This document shows, in pieces, positions 11,201 through 19,205 of a stretch of DNA of 64,000 nucleotides. Numbering within the stretch: the first letter of the stretch is position 1; every line of letters starts with the position of its first letter. Source of the stretch: Marinobacter antarcticus (lineage in GTDB: Bacteria; Pseudomonadota; Gammaproteobacteria; Pseudomonadales; Oleiphilaceae). A program made the translations under genes and the position numbers. The DNA lies in contig NZ_FRAQ01000001.1 of assembly GCF_900142385.1 (NCBI RefSeq), forward strand, positions 558,001 to 622,000. The letters are read 5' to 3'. The notes under the pieces were generated by a model. That model was not told the DNA's origin. It worked only from the letters and a program-made list of their open reading frames with translations, and ran no database searches.

Positions 11201-11985
11201 AGGAGGACGACATAGCCGTTCCGCTCAGCCACAGCCTGCATCATTTTCCCAAAGGCGCAGGCCCGGGTACGTTTCTGCACGACCTGCTGGAATGGTGTGT
11301 GCAGCATGGTTTGCAACACATTGTGGATAACCCGCTGTTGCTGCGCGAACAGCTCATCCGCCGCTGCAGTACCCGGGGCTGGAGTGACTGGGTAGACACT
11401 CTGGAGCAGTGGATACTTGCGCTGATTCAACAACCACTGCCATTGAGCCGCGACAGCGGCGAAAGCGCCAGCCTGGCGAGCCTTGGCACACTGCGCCCGG
11501 AGCTGGAATTCTGGTTTGAAAGCCGCAACGTCAGCACCCGGGCCATGGACAGGCTGGTTACCCAACACACTCTCAATGGCGCTGACCGACCACAGGTAGA
11601 TGGCGGGCGCTTCAACGGCATGCTGAAAGGCTTTATCGATCTGGTGTTTGAACACAAAGGGCAGTATTACGTGCTGGATTACAAATCCAACCATCTGGGC
11701 GATAACGACAGCGCCTACACCGATCAGGCCATGGGTGAGGCAATTCTGGAGAAACGCTACGACCTGCAGTACATCCTCTACCTGCTGGCCCTGCACCGCT
11801 TGCTGAAAGCGCGCCTGCCGGACTACGACTACGACCAGCACATAGGCGGCGCGGTCTATCTGTTTTTACGGGGTGTGAATGCGCCGGGGGCCGGTGCGTT
11901 TACCGATAAACCACCCAGAGCACTGATCGAACAACTGGATGCCATGTTTGACGGCAAGGCAGCCTCCGGGGAGGTGGCGGCATGA
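8248..11985 (+). CDS. recB: RecBCD exonuclease V subunit beta (RecB)
   Basis: A 1245-residue RecB with a 3'-5' SF1 helicase and a C-terminal nuclease. Walker A is EASAGTGKTF at about 28-37. Helicase motifs include LIDEFQDTDPVQ (Walker B), MIGDPKQAIYGFRGAD, and ITVHKSKGLEYPLVFLPF. Near residues 1130-1150 lie GFIDLV and VLDYKSN, the D and DxK residues of the nuclease site. It processes double-strand ends and loads RecA at chi. Start ATG overlaps the recC stop, and its own TGA overlaps the recD ATG, which favours stoichiometric synthesis. Confidence 0.97.
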   Translation: MTAMTAKTGANPNLDPLALPLNGSSLIEASAGTGKTFTIAILYVRLVLGNGQPEGSALAAGMLPPNLLVVTFTDAATKELRDRIRTRLTQAAEVFSSAADSIQPSAETALIHKLRDESYPDPDTWPDCRKKLLLAAEWMDEAAVSTIHAWCNRMLTEHAFDSGSLFRLTLETDQSDLLDEVARDYWRTFIYPLSPVLMDEVLSHWKTPDILRAAVRNLIGDADSLNVATDDVKQAIEATVQRRIEQAQALKARPWADWKPVVTDMLIELNKSKRLHGGSMKPMIAAWDKLLDWAASDELYPEGLEKAGFQNQTPDILPTKLKGDGDVPHHPAFDAIEELITFAESLPSVEADILRHATRWIAARLESEKQKRSEMGFDDLLTRLDDALHGPRGDQLAATIRRQFPVALIDEFQDTDPVQYRIFNRIYRVAENHPDTCLLMIGDPKQAIYGFRGADIYTYLDARTGARDRTWTLGRNFRSSKPMVKAVNRVFEHGDQNSPEGAFLFGKGDTSPLPFQGVEANGTKRLWSVNGDIQPSLTLWSLESDQEHNSGNRKSLAKGTATTEVAETCASEIARLLTLGQQGLAGFAIENNAEDLESVAPKDIAILVNNRNEAAAVRDALGQRRIKSVYLSDRDSVLTSQEAKEVLCWLKAFAEPRQLAYARAALATPTLGLPWSYLDQLLTDEMALEREIERFMGYQQQWQSQGVLPMLRSFLMDFEVPGQLLQRADGERRLTDILHIAELLQQDSLQLDGEHALVHHYTQILRAADDEDEHRTLRLESDAGLVKVITVHKSKGLEYPLVFLPFGTAFRAQSEKQSFVRYHDDSSQLITVFDPTPEDVARADSERLGEDIRKLYVALTRARFATWVGVADIEYWHLSGLGYLLGGEPAAQQPLSDALSNLANGYTELSAEPLPAATDLRYVEEAPAALGPALISTREAREDWWIASYSSLEYSGLSGTGIVFSGEVEDAETQNLLEEGAHNSEEDDIAVPLSHSLHHFPKGAGPGTFLHDLLEWCVQHGLQHIVDNPLLLREQLIRRCSTRGWSDWVDTLEQWILALIQQPLPLSRDSGESASLASLGTLRPELEFWFESRNVSTRAMDRLVTQHTLNGADRPQVDGGRFNGMLKGFIDLVFEHKGQYYVLDYKSNHLGDNDSAYTDQAMGEAILEKRYDLQYILYLLALHRLLKARLPDYDYDQHIGGAVYLFLRGVNAPGAGAFTDKPPRALIEQLDAMFDGKAASGEVAA

Positions 11986-14279
11986 GCAAAACACGGAATA
12001 CCGAAAACCAGTTTACCTTTGATCTGGACGAAGCTCTTGATCTGGAAAAAAAAGCGCCCGCTGCTCCCGTCCATGGTAGTGGTAGCCCCGGTAACAACAG
12101 CCTTGCCCTGAATCAGACAGAAACGGTTCTGGAGCTGCTGGATCACTGGCAGCAAGCCGGCTGGATTCGACCGCTGGACGTACGCTTTGCGCGGCTGATT
12201 CAAGACTTGTCGGAAGAGCAGGGTGATGCACCGCAACCGCTGGTTTTACTGCTCGCCGCACTGACGTCCCATCAGGTGGGCCGGGGCCACGTGTGCGTGG
12301 ATCTGGCAACCCTACTGGCCGATGCGGATAGCACTCTCTCGCTGCCACCAGAGGAACCTAACGGTACCAGCTCTTTTGCAGGCCCGACAACCGGTGACGC
12401 CAGCCAGACCGGACCGGGCGAACTCCTGGCCCGGGTGTCCACTCAGGAGTGCCTATCCGCTCTGGGCAATGCTTTGGCGGTAAGTGATGGTTCACACACT
12501 ACGCCGCTGGTGTTGAATGGTACCCGTCTGTACCTGCGCCGCTTCTGGCGTTATGAGCAGCAGATTGCTGCCGGCATTTTGCAGCGCCTGGCGCAGCCGT
12601 CCACTCTGGCGGACCCGGCTTCGCCAGCTGCCGTAACACTGAGCGAAGCTCTGGAAGTACTGTTCAAACCTCAGAATTCTGTGGGCTCTCCTGTGGACTA
12701 TCAAAAGCTCGCCTGTGCCTTGGCAGCCCGCAATCGTTTCGCCGTCATTACCGGCGGCCCGGGCACCGGCAAGACCACCACCGTGGTGAATTTACTGGCA
12801 GCCCTGCAGTCCGTCGCCGGCGAATCCACTGAGCGGGAGGGGCGCAAATACCGTATTCGCCTGGCCGCGCCCACCGGCAAAGCCGCAGCACGGCTGAACG
12901 AATCCATTGGCGGCGCGGTCAGCCGCCTGCCACTGGCGCAGTTGCCCGGACAGGTCACTCTTGCAGACATTCCCACCAAAGTAACTACCTTGCACCGGCT
13001 GCTGGGCAGCCGCCCCGACACCCGCAAATTCCGCCACAACCGGGACAACCCGCTGCTGGTGGATATTCTGGTGATCGACGAAGCCTCCATGGTCGATCTT
13101 GATCTGATGGCGTCGGTATTTGATGCCCTGCCCGCCAACGCCCAGCTGATTCTGTTAGGCGATAAAGACCAGCTGGCGTCGGTAGACGCCGGTGCAGTGC
13201 TGGGCGAGCTATGCCAGCGCGCGCCAGACGGGCATTATCAGCCAGCGACAGTGCAATGGCTGCAAGCCATAACCGGTACCGACATCCCGATAGCCTTGCA
13301 GGACACCGAAGGCCAGCCACTGGATCAGGCGGTGGCCATGTTGCGCAAGAGTTATCGCTTTGCGGAAGGCAGCGGTATTCGCCAGCTGGCCGAAGCGGTT
13401 AACACCAACGCCTTGAACGCAAACACCCTCCAGCAGGCCCGTAACGCCGAGTTTGAGGATGTGATATGGCTGAATGGCCGCAACAAAAAACCATCGCTGG
13501 AAGATACCCAGGCGCTGATCTGCGGCCATGCGGGCAGCGGCAGCCCTCAGGCGTTCAGCAACAACGGGGAAGGGCGAATCGATGACAACGGGCAGCCTCT
13601 GTCGCCACCGGTGGGTTACCGCCATTACTTATCGCTGATGCAGAATCACAACCTCGACAGCAACAGCACAACCGAGCAGTGGGACGAACTGGCCAAATCG
13701 GTATTGCAGGCTTTCAGTGATTTTCAGGTACTGTGCGCCCTGCGCCGTGGGCCCTGGGGCGTGGAGGGCCTGAACGAGCTGATCGCCCATCACTTGCTTG
13801 GGCAAGGGCTGATTCCAAGAGCCGAAGGCTGGTACGCCGGGCGCCCGGTGCTGATTACCGGCAACGATTACAACCTGGGGCTGATGAACGGCGACGTGGG
13901 CATTACCTTCAGCCTGCCCTGGGGCGCTGGCTCTCAAAACACGCAAAACAGCGGTGACAGCCCTCAAACAGTGTTGCGCGTTGCGTTTCCCGCCAGCGAC
14001 GGCAGTGGCGCGATCCGCTGGATCTCACCCAGCCGGCTGCAGCAGCTGGAAACCGTGTACGCCATGACAGTGCATAAATCCCAGGGTTCGGAGTTCAATC
14101 ACACCTGCCTGGTGTTGCCCGATCGCCTGAGCCCTGTGCTCACCAAAGAGCTGGTCTACACAGGCATCACCCGGGCAAAGAACTGGTTCAGCCTGATTAC
14201 CGGCGACACCAGCGTATTCAGCGAAAGCGTCGGGCAGAGGGTCGTGCGCGCCTCAGGGTTGGCTTCAGTGCTGGCTTGA
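11982..14279 (+). CDS. recD: RecBCD exonuclease V subunit alpha (RecD)
   Basis: A 765-residue 5'-3' SF1 helicase. Walker A is GGPGTGKTTT at about 257-266, motif II is VIDEASMVDLDL, and motif VI lies in YAMTVHKSQGSEFNHTCLVL and LVYTGITRAK. It is the fast 5'-strand motor of RecBCD. The protein is somewhat longer than E. coli RecD (608 residues), with linker insertions around residues 100-150 and 500-560. The last 10 or so codons (ASGLASVLA) lie in a 12-bp tandem repeat that also forms the end of the convergent sheath-like gene, so the two coding regions overlap by 62 bp. Confidence 0.95.
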   Translation: MSKTRNTENQFTFDLDEALDLEKKAPAAPVHGSGSPGNNSLALNQTETVLELLDHWQQAGWIRPLDVRFARLIQDLSEEQGDAPQPLVLLLAALTSHQVGRGHVCVDLATLLADADSTLSLPPEEPNGTSSFAGPTTGDASQTGPGELLARVSTQECLSALGNALAVSDGSHTTPLVLNGTRLYLRRFWRYEQQIAAGILQRLAQPSTLADPASPAAVTLSEALEVLFKPQNSVGSPVDYQKLACALAARNRFAVITGGPGTGKTTTVVNLLAALQSVAGESTEREGRKYRIRLAAPTGKAAARLNESIGGAVSRLPLAQLPGQVTLADIPTKVTTLHRLLGSRPDTRKFRHNRDNPLLVDILVIDEASMVDLDLMASVFDALPANAQLILLGDKDQLASVDAGAVLGELCQRAPDGHYQPATVQWLQAITGTDIPIALQDTEGQPLDQAVAMLRKSYRFAEGSGIRQLAEAVNTNALNANTLQQARNAEFEDVIWLNGRNKKPSLEDTQALICGHAGSGSPQAFSNNGEGRIDDNGQPLSPPVGYRHYLSLMQNHNLDSNSTTEQWDELAKSVLQAFSDFQVLCALRRGPWGVEGLNELIAHHLLGQGLIPRAEGWYAGRPVLITGNDYNLGLMNGDVGITFSLPWGAGSQNTQNSGDSPQTVLRVAFPASDGSGAIRWISPSRLQQLETVYAMTVHKSQGSEFNHTCLVLPDRLSPVLTKELVYTGITRAKNWFSLITGDTSVFSESVGQRVVRASGLASVLA

Positions 14280-15396
14280 GTGCTGACTTCAGTGCTGGTG
14301 GGGCGCCGGCGCTCTGCCCAGCAACCAGCCGGAGCTTGAGGATTACGAATTCCGCCGGGCGCTGCGCTGCGAAACCCACCATCAAGTTGACCCGGCCCAG
14401 ATCGATGTCGTTCTGTGATGTGGTGCTGGCATCACAGCTCACGAAATAAGCATCGGATGCCTTGGTTCCCGAGAATGCACCCTGCTGGAAAAGGTTGTGC
14501 ATGAACAAGCCAACGGCCCCGTGTATCACCATCCACAAATTCCCATCATTCTGCTCGTACCTGGCGAATGCCAGTCCACGATAAAGACTTTCCTCGATGA
14601 AGAGCGCCGTACGCCGAACGGAGATGTATTTGTATTCGTCCCCGCTGTCAAAACCGGCCATGGTGCGCCCGCCCCAAACCGCCGCGCCGCCGGCGAATTG
14701 CCGCAGAGCGTTGACCCCTTGGGGGTTGATCACTCCGTTCTCGGCGCTCGAAATCACATGCTCCAAGCCGGTTGCCCCTAGAATAGACGCATCCCGGCCC
14801 GCTGCCGCCTTCCAGACGCCACGCCGAGTGTCAGTGCGCGAGATGATGCCCGCAATGGTGCCGGCCGGGTCAATGGGTAAAGGGGCCGAAGCCACCTTGA
14901 TGCGCGGCCAATAGATGCCGGCATGATCGATAACGGCCCCAATACGCATGCCCGGGATTCCAGCTGCGACATCGTTCACCGTTTTCCAGTCTTCCCGCGG
15001 ATCGACAATCAGGAAAGCTCGCCGACGCTGACAGAATACGCTGGCAGTGCCCCATAACAGTTGCCGCTGGTCATCGGTCTGCCCGTAGCCACGGGGCAAA
15101 ACCAGCAAGTTGAATGGTTCGACCGCAGACTCCGGCGAGTTGAAGACGTTTGCGTAGTCGACCAGCTCCGGAGTGTCTCCGTCGTCGCCTGCAATACGCA
15201 CGACAATCGCTTCGGCGCCGCCGTTTAGGAAAAACTGCCGGATCTGAGACACCAGCTCGCCATAGGCAGCATCGTTGCCGAAGATCTGTTCGAACTGAGC
15301 AAAGTTGCTGATCGGGGTCGGGTTACCCAGGTCACCTTTGCGAGCCATACCGATAAAGAGTGTGATTGATGTTGGTAAACTCGTGATCGTTGCCAT
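14218..15396 (-). CDS. Orphan contractile tail sheath-like protein
   Basis: The 392-residue product resembles phage and injection-system tail sheath proteins. The strongest part is the C-terminal half: INPQGVNALR, WGGRTM, YISVRRTALFIEESLYRGLA, NLWMVIHGAVGLFMHNLF, ASDAYFVSCDASTTSQNDID and QRPAEFVILKLRL. The N-terminus starts directly at TSITLFIGMARKGD and lacks the PGVYxEE-type arm that normally precedes it. Residues after KLRL (about 35) are ALKP-rich and come from read-through into the end of recD. The ATG at 15396 is chosen for its upstream AAGGA; an in-frame ATG 38 codons earlier lies inside the ABC transporter gene. No tube, baseplate, spike or ATPase gene is nearby. It may be a domesticated or degenerate sheath; its function is unknown. 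Confidence 0.8.
   Translation of the reverse strand: MATITSLPTSITLFIGMARKGDLGNPTPISNFAQFEQIFGNDAAYGELVSQIRQFFLNGGAEAIVVRIAGDDGDTPELVDYANVFNSPESAVEPFNLLVLPRGYGQTDDQRQLLWGTASVFCQRRRAFLIVDPREDWKTVNDVAAGIPGMRIGAVIDHAGIYWPRIKVASAPLPIDPAGTIAGIISRTDTRRGVWKAAAGRDASILGATGLEHVISSAENGVINPQGVNALRQFAGGAAVWGGRTMAGFDSGDEYKYISVRRTALFIEESLYRGLAFARYEQNDGNLWMVIHGAVGLFMHNLFQQGAFSGTKASDAYFVSCDASTTSQNDIDLGRVNLMVGFAAQRPAEFVILKLRLVAGQSAGAPPALKSALKPALKPTLRRARPSARRFR
14250..14297. repeat. Four 12-bp tandem repeats at the recD stop codon
   Basis: Four consecutive 12-mers run from 14250: GCCTCAGGGTTG, GCTTCAGTGCTG, GCTTGAGTGCTG and ACTTCAGTGCTG. The third copy differs from the second by one base (C to G), which creates the TGA stop of recD. 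On the other strand the array encodes the ALK(S/P) repeats in the C-terminal tail of the sheath-like protein. Confidence 0.85.
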
Positions 15397-15406
15397 TTTC
15401 AGTTCC

Positions 15407-17212
15407 TTAGGTGCGTTCCTCTTCTTCATCGCTGTGCTGTTGCTGCAACCACAATCTGGCGTAGTAACCGTTCTGTGCCAGCAACTCACCGTGACCGCCG
15501 CTTTCGACAATCTGGCCGTGATCCATCACCAGAATCGTATCGGCGTCACGCACGGTTGATAGGCGATGTGCGATAACCAGTGTGGTGCGCTGGCGGCTAA
15601 CTTCGTTGAGGGCGCCCAGAATCGCCTGCTCGGAAATGGAATCCAGCGACGAGGTAGCTTCATCCAGGATCAACAGCGGCGGGTTTTTCAGCAGCACCCG
15701 GGCAATAGCAACGCGCTGTTTTTCGCCACCGGAGAGTTTCAGGCCGCGTTCACCTACTTTGGTGTCGTAACCCTCCGGCAGGCTGCGGATGAAATCGTCC
15801 AGGTGCGCCTGGCGGACAGCATGGTGTACTTCGGCTTCTGTGGCCTCAGGGCGGCCGTAGGCCAGGTTGCGGTAAAGCGTGTCGTTGAACAGCACGGTGT
15901 CTTGCGGAACCACACCGATAGCCGCGCGCAAGCTATCCTGGCTGACCTCGCGAATGTCCTGGCCATCAATGGTGATATAGCCTTTATCCACATCAAAAAA
16001 CCGGAACAGCAGGCGCGCAAGGGTGGATTTACCGGCACCACTGGCACCCACAATCGCCAGGGTATGCCCGGCGGGTATGGAAAAATCCACATCCTGCAGA
16101 ATCCGGCGGTCCGCACGGTAGGCAAAATACACATGATGGAAGCCCACCTCGCCTTTATCCACAACCAGCGCTGGCGCCTCCGCAGCGTCTGCAACCGCCG
16201 GCTTTTCGTCCAGCAGACCGAACAGGCGCTCCACATTCACCAGGGACTGACGGATTTCCCGGTAGACAAAACCCAAGGCGTTCAAAGGGATGAACAGCTG
16301 AAGCAGGTAGGCGTTGATCATGGTGAAATCGCCCAGAGTAATGGCACCACTGGCCACCTCCCGTACGGCCATCGCCATCATGACAATCATTGCTACGCCA
16401 ATGATGAACGCTTGGCCGGTGTTGAGTGCGGCGAGGGACAGTCGGTTTTTCAGGCGCGCCTGCTCCCAACCTTCAAGGTCCTGGTCGTAGAGGTCGGCTT
16501 CAAACTGCTCGTTATTGAAGTACTTCACGGTTTCGTAGTTAAGCAGGCTGTCTATGGCACGTGAATTGGACTGGTTGTCCCGGGCATTGGCCTCGCGCAC
16601 GAATCGGGTTCGCCATTCAGTGACCACAATGGAAAATACGATATAAACCGCCACGGCAATGAGGATGGCAAACACATAACTGGCGTTGAACGCTGCCAGC
16701 AGAACGCCCGCCACCATCAGGATTTCCAGCAGGGTCGGAACAATGTTGAACAGGGTAAAGCGCAGCAAGAAGCTGATACCGGTGGTGCCCCGTTCGATGT
16801 CCCGGGCCAGGCCTCCGGTTTTGCGATCCAGATGGAACGCCAGTTCACGATTATGGAGATGGCGGAACACCCGCAGTGATACTCGCCGCATGGCGCGCTC
16901 GGCAACACGCGCAAACACGGCGTCCCGCAGCTCACTGAACAAGGTGCTGGCAAACCTCAGCACACCATAGGCGAGCACCAGCACCAGGGGAATCCACAGC
17001 AACAGCTCACCTTCGCGGCCCTGATCCAGATAATCCACAATGTATTTCAGCGCCACAGGGGTGGCTACCGTGGCCAGCTTTGCCAGTATCAGGAAGGCGA
17101 CAGACAGAGCTACCCGCCCACGAAACTCGGCGAGATAGGGCCAGAGCCCGGCGATCACTTTCCAGTCGGGTTTGTGGTTAGCGGGGTAATCACTGTCAGC
17201 GTATGCGCGCAC
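15407..17212 (-). CDS. Atm1/HMT1-type ABC exporter (fused permease and ATPase)
   Basis: A 601-residue half-transporter. The membrane domain has the Atm1-class signatures GGLARDIERGTTGISFLLRF and LLNYETVKYFNNEQFE. The ATPase has GASGAGKSTLARLLFRF (Walker A), LSGGEKQRVAIARVLL (signature) and LLILDEATSSLD (Walker B). Members of this class export glutathione conjugates or sulphur and metal-related compounds, and they work as homodimers in the inner membrane. The GTG start at 17212 is chosen because AAGGA lies just upstream and homology starts soon after it; the open frame extends about 50 codons further through an 18-bp repeat with no homologous residues. Divergent from the next ABC exporter. Confidence 0.9.
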   Translation of the reverse strand: MRAYADSDYPANHKPDWKVIAGLWPYLAEFRGRVALSVAFLILAKLATVATPVALKYIVDYLDQGREGELLLWIPLVLVLAYGVLRFASTLFSELRDAVFARVAERAMRRVSLRVFRHLHNRELAFHLDRKTGGLARDIERGTTGISFLLRFTLFNIVPTLLEILMVAGVLLAAFNASYVFAILIAVAVYIVFSIVVTEWRTRFVREANARDNQSNSRAIDSLLNYETVKYFNNEQFEADLYDQDLEGWEQARLKNRLSLAALNTGQAFIIGVAMIVMMAMAVREVASGAITLGDFTMINAYLLQLFIPLNALGFVYREIRQSLVNVERLFGLLDEKPAVADAAEAPALVVDKGEVGFHHVYFAYRADRRILQDVDFSIPAGHTLAIVGASGAGKSTLARLLFRFFDVDKGYITIDGQDIREVSQDSLRAAIGVVPQDTVLFNDTLYRNLAYGRPEATEAEVHHAVRQAHLDDFIRSLPEGYDTKVGERGLKLSGGEKQRVAIARVLLKNPPLLILDEATSSLDSISEQAILGALNEVSRQRTTLVIAHRLSTVRDADTILVMDHGQIVESGGHGELLAQNGYYARLWLQQQHSDEEEERT

Positions 17213-17225
17213 GGGAATTCCTTCA

Positions 17226-19115
17226 TTGTCACAGAGGGGACAAGCGTATGATAAGGCTCGTTGGGAGCAGACGTCGTATATCTGCCCGAGTTTACAGCAC
17301 CGCAGCTTTTTACAGCACCGCAACTTTTTACGACGCCGCAACTTCAGGAGGCACATCATCAAAACTCGTCACCGGCAGGCCTTGAAACTGGTCATCGGCT
17401 TTATTCTTCCCTATCGCAAGGCAGTTGCGGGTGCTCTGGTGGCGCTGATCTTCACCGCGGGTATCACGCTCGGGTTGGGGCAGGGCCTGCGGATTCTGGT
17501 CGATCAGGGTCTGGCAACGGAATCCCCGGCCAATCTGGCCCGGGCTATCGGGCTGTTTTTCATTCTGGTGCTAGGGCTGGCGTTCGGATCCTTCGCCCGG
17601 TTCTATCTGGTGTCCTGGATTGGTGAACGAGTAGTAGCCGATATCCGCAAACAGGTCTTCAATCATCTGATCGACCTGCACCCAGGTTTTTTCGAGCAAA
17701 ATCGTGCTCTGGAAATACAGTCGCGCTTTACCGCCGATACCACGGTGCTCCAGTCGGTTATCGGCTCGACGGTCTCCATTGCCTTGCGCAATTTGCTGAT
17801 GCTGATGGGCGGCCTGCTGTTGCTGTTTATCACCAACGCCAAGCTGGCCGGGATTATCCTGCTGGGCTTTCCTCTGGTTATTGTGCCGATCCTGTTTTTC
17901 GGCCGGCGGGTCCGGCAGCTGTCGCGGCTCAGCCAGGACAGAGTGGCGGATGTGGGCAGTTACGTGGGAGAAAACCTGACCCAGATAAAAACCGTGCAGG
18001 CCTTCAATCACCAACCCCACGACCGGCGCTTTTTTGCGGAGGTTTCTGAACGCGCCTTCGACATTGCCCGTGCCCGCATAAAACAGCGCGCCTGGTTGAC
18101 CACTCTGGCTATTTCCCTGGTGATGGGAGCGGTCGGCGTTGTGATCTGGATTGGCGGCCTGGATGTTATTCATGGCCGCATTACCCCGGGAGAGCTTGCG
18201 GCGTTTGTGTTCTACAGCCTGCTGGTGGGCGTAGCCGCTGGGGCTATCAGCGAAGTGATCGGGGAGCTTCAGCGGGCTGCCGGTTCTGCTGCGCGGCTGT
18301 TTGAATTGCTGCAGACTGAGCCGGCATTTGACCGACCTGCGGGACAGGCATCTGGATTCCCGGGAACCATTACCGGCGATATAACCATCGAAGGTCTTAA
18401 TTTCAGCTACCCCGGCCGCAGTGAACACCCGGCACTGACCGATATCTGCCTGCATGTCCGTGCCGGGGAAACCCTGGCTCTGGTAGGCCCCTCCGGCGCC
18501 GGAAAATCCACATTGTTTGACCTGCTGCTGCATTTCTATCAACCCGACAGTGGCACCCTTTACATTGACGGTACGGATAGCGCCACGGTGTCCCTGGAGG
18601 CACAGCGCAGCTGCTTTTCACTGGTGCCCCAGAACCCGGCACTGTTCCATGGCACAGTGGCTGACAACATTCGCTACGCACGCCCTGACGCTAGCCAGGC
18701 CGATGTTGAAAACGCCGCACGCATCGCTCACGCCCATGAATTCATAGAGATGTTACCCGAGGGTTACCTCACCCGCCTGGGAGACGCCGGGTTGGGGCTT
18801 TCCGGGGGCCAGAAGCAACGGCTTGCTATTGCCCGGGCACTGCTCGCCGATGCGCCCATTTTGTTGCTGGATGAAGCCACCAGCGCTCTGGATGCGGAAA
18901 GCGAGAATCTGATCCAGCAAGCCATGCCAGCGCTCACGTCCGGCAGAACCACACTTGTGATTGCCCACAGGCTTGCCACAGTGCGGGACGCGGACCGAAT
19001 TGCCATTCTGGATCAGGGCCGCCTTCTAGCGGTGGGCAGTCATGACGAGCTTATACAGGAAAACGCGCTATACCGGCGCCTGGCAGAGCTACAATTTCGG
19101 GAGTCGCCGGTATGA
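17226..19115 (+). CDS. MsbA-type ABC exporter (fused permease and ATPase)
   Basis: A half-size ABC exporter of the lipid/multidrug (MsbA-like) class. Core motifs are GPSGAGKSTLFDLLLHF (Walker A), LGLSGGQKQRLAIARALL (signature) and LLLDEATSALDAES (Walker B); the permease begins at about LKLVIGFILPYRKAVAGA. The translation start is uncertain. The listed start is a TTG at 17226 with no clear ribosome site, and its first 43 codons run through the 18-bp repeats. A perfect AGGAGG (17346-17351) is followed 6 nt later by an in-frame ATC at 17358. The next standard start is a TTG at 17382. The real product is probably about 580 residues. The substrate is unknown. Confidence 0.85.
   Translation: MSQRGQAYDKARWEQTSYICPSLQHRSFLQHRNFLRRRNFRRHIIKTRHRQALKLVIGFILPYRKAVAGALVALIFTAGITLGLGQGLRILVDQGLATESPANLARAIGLFFILVLGLAFGSFARFYLVSWIGERVVADIRKQVFNHLIDLHPGFFEQNRALEIQSRFTADTTVLQSVIGSTVSIALRNLLMLMGGLLLLFITNAKLAGIILLGFPLVIVPILFFGRRVRQLSRLSQDRVADVGSYVGENLTQIKTVQAFNHQPHDRRFFAEVSERAFDIARARIKQRAWLTTLAISLVMGAVGVVIWIGGLDVIHGRITPGELAAFVFYSLLVGVAAGAISEVIGELQRAAGSAARLFELLQTEPAFDRPAGQASGFPGTITGDITIEGLNFSYPGRSEHPALTDICLHVRAGETLALVGPSGAGKSTLFDLLLHFYQPDSGTLYIDGTDSATVSLEAQRSCFSLVPQNPALFHGTVADNIRYARPDASQADVENAARIAHAHEFIEMLPEGYLTRLGDAGLGLSGGQKQRLAIARALLADAPILLLDEATSALDAESENLIQQAMPALTSGRTTLVIAHRLATVRDADRIAILDQGRLLAVGSHDELIQENALYRRLAELQFRESPV
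17290..17343. repeat. Three 18-bp tandem repeats between divergent ABC exporters
   Basis: Units at 17290-17307, 17308-17325 and 17326-17343 follow the pattern TTTTACAGCACCGCAACT with few differences; the first begins with G and the third reads CGACGCC in its middle. The array lies in the leader of the rightward exporter, just before an AGGAGG. It might be an operator or a slippage-prone spacer. Confidence 0.85.
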
Positions 19116-19205
19116 AATTCAACGTTATCCGTTTGTGTCGCGCCACGGTACTCCCTACACTGTTTAATGAAACTGATAAATCAGAGACACAGGGAGAAAG
19201 GCAAA

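Noticed and set aside
14332..15396. Prophage remnant around the sheath-like gene
   Set aside because: No integrase, att repeats or other phage gene is present; the flanks are recD and an ABC exporter, so it is treated as an orphan gene.
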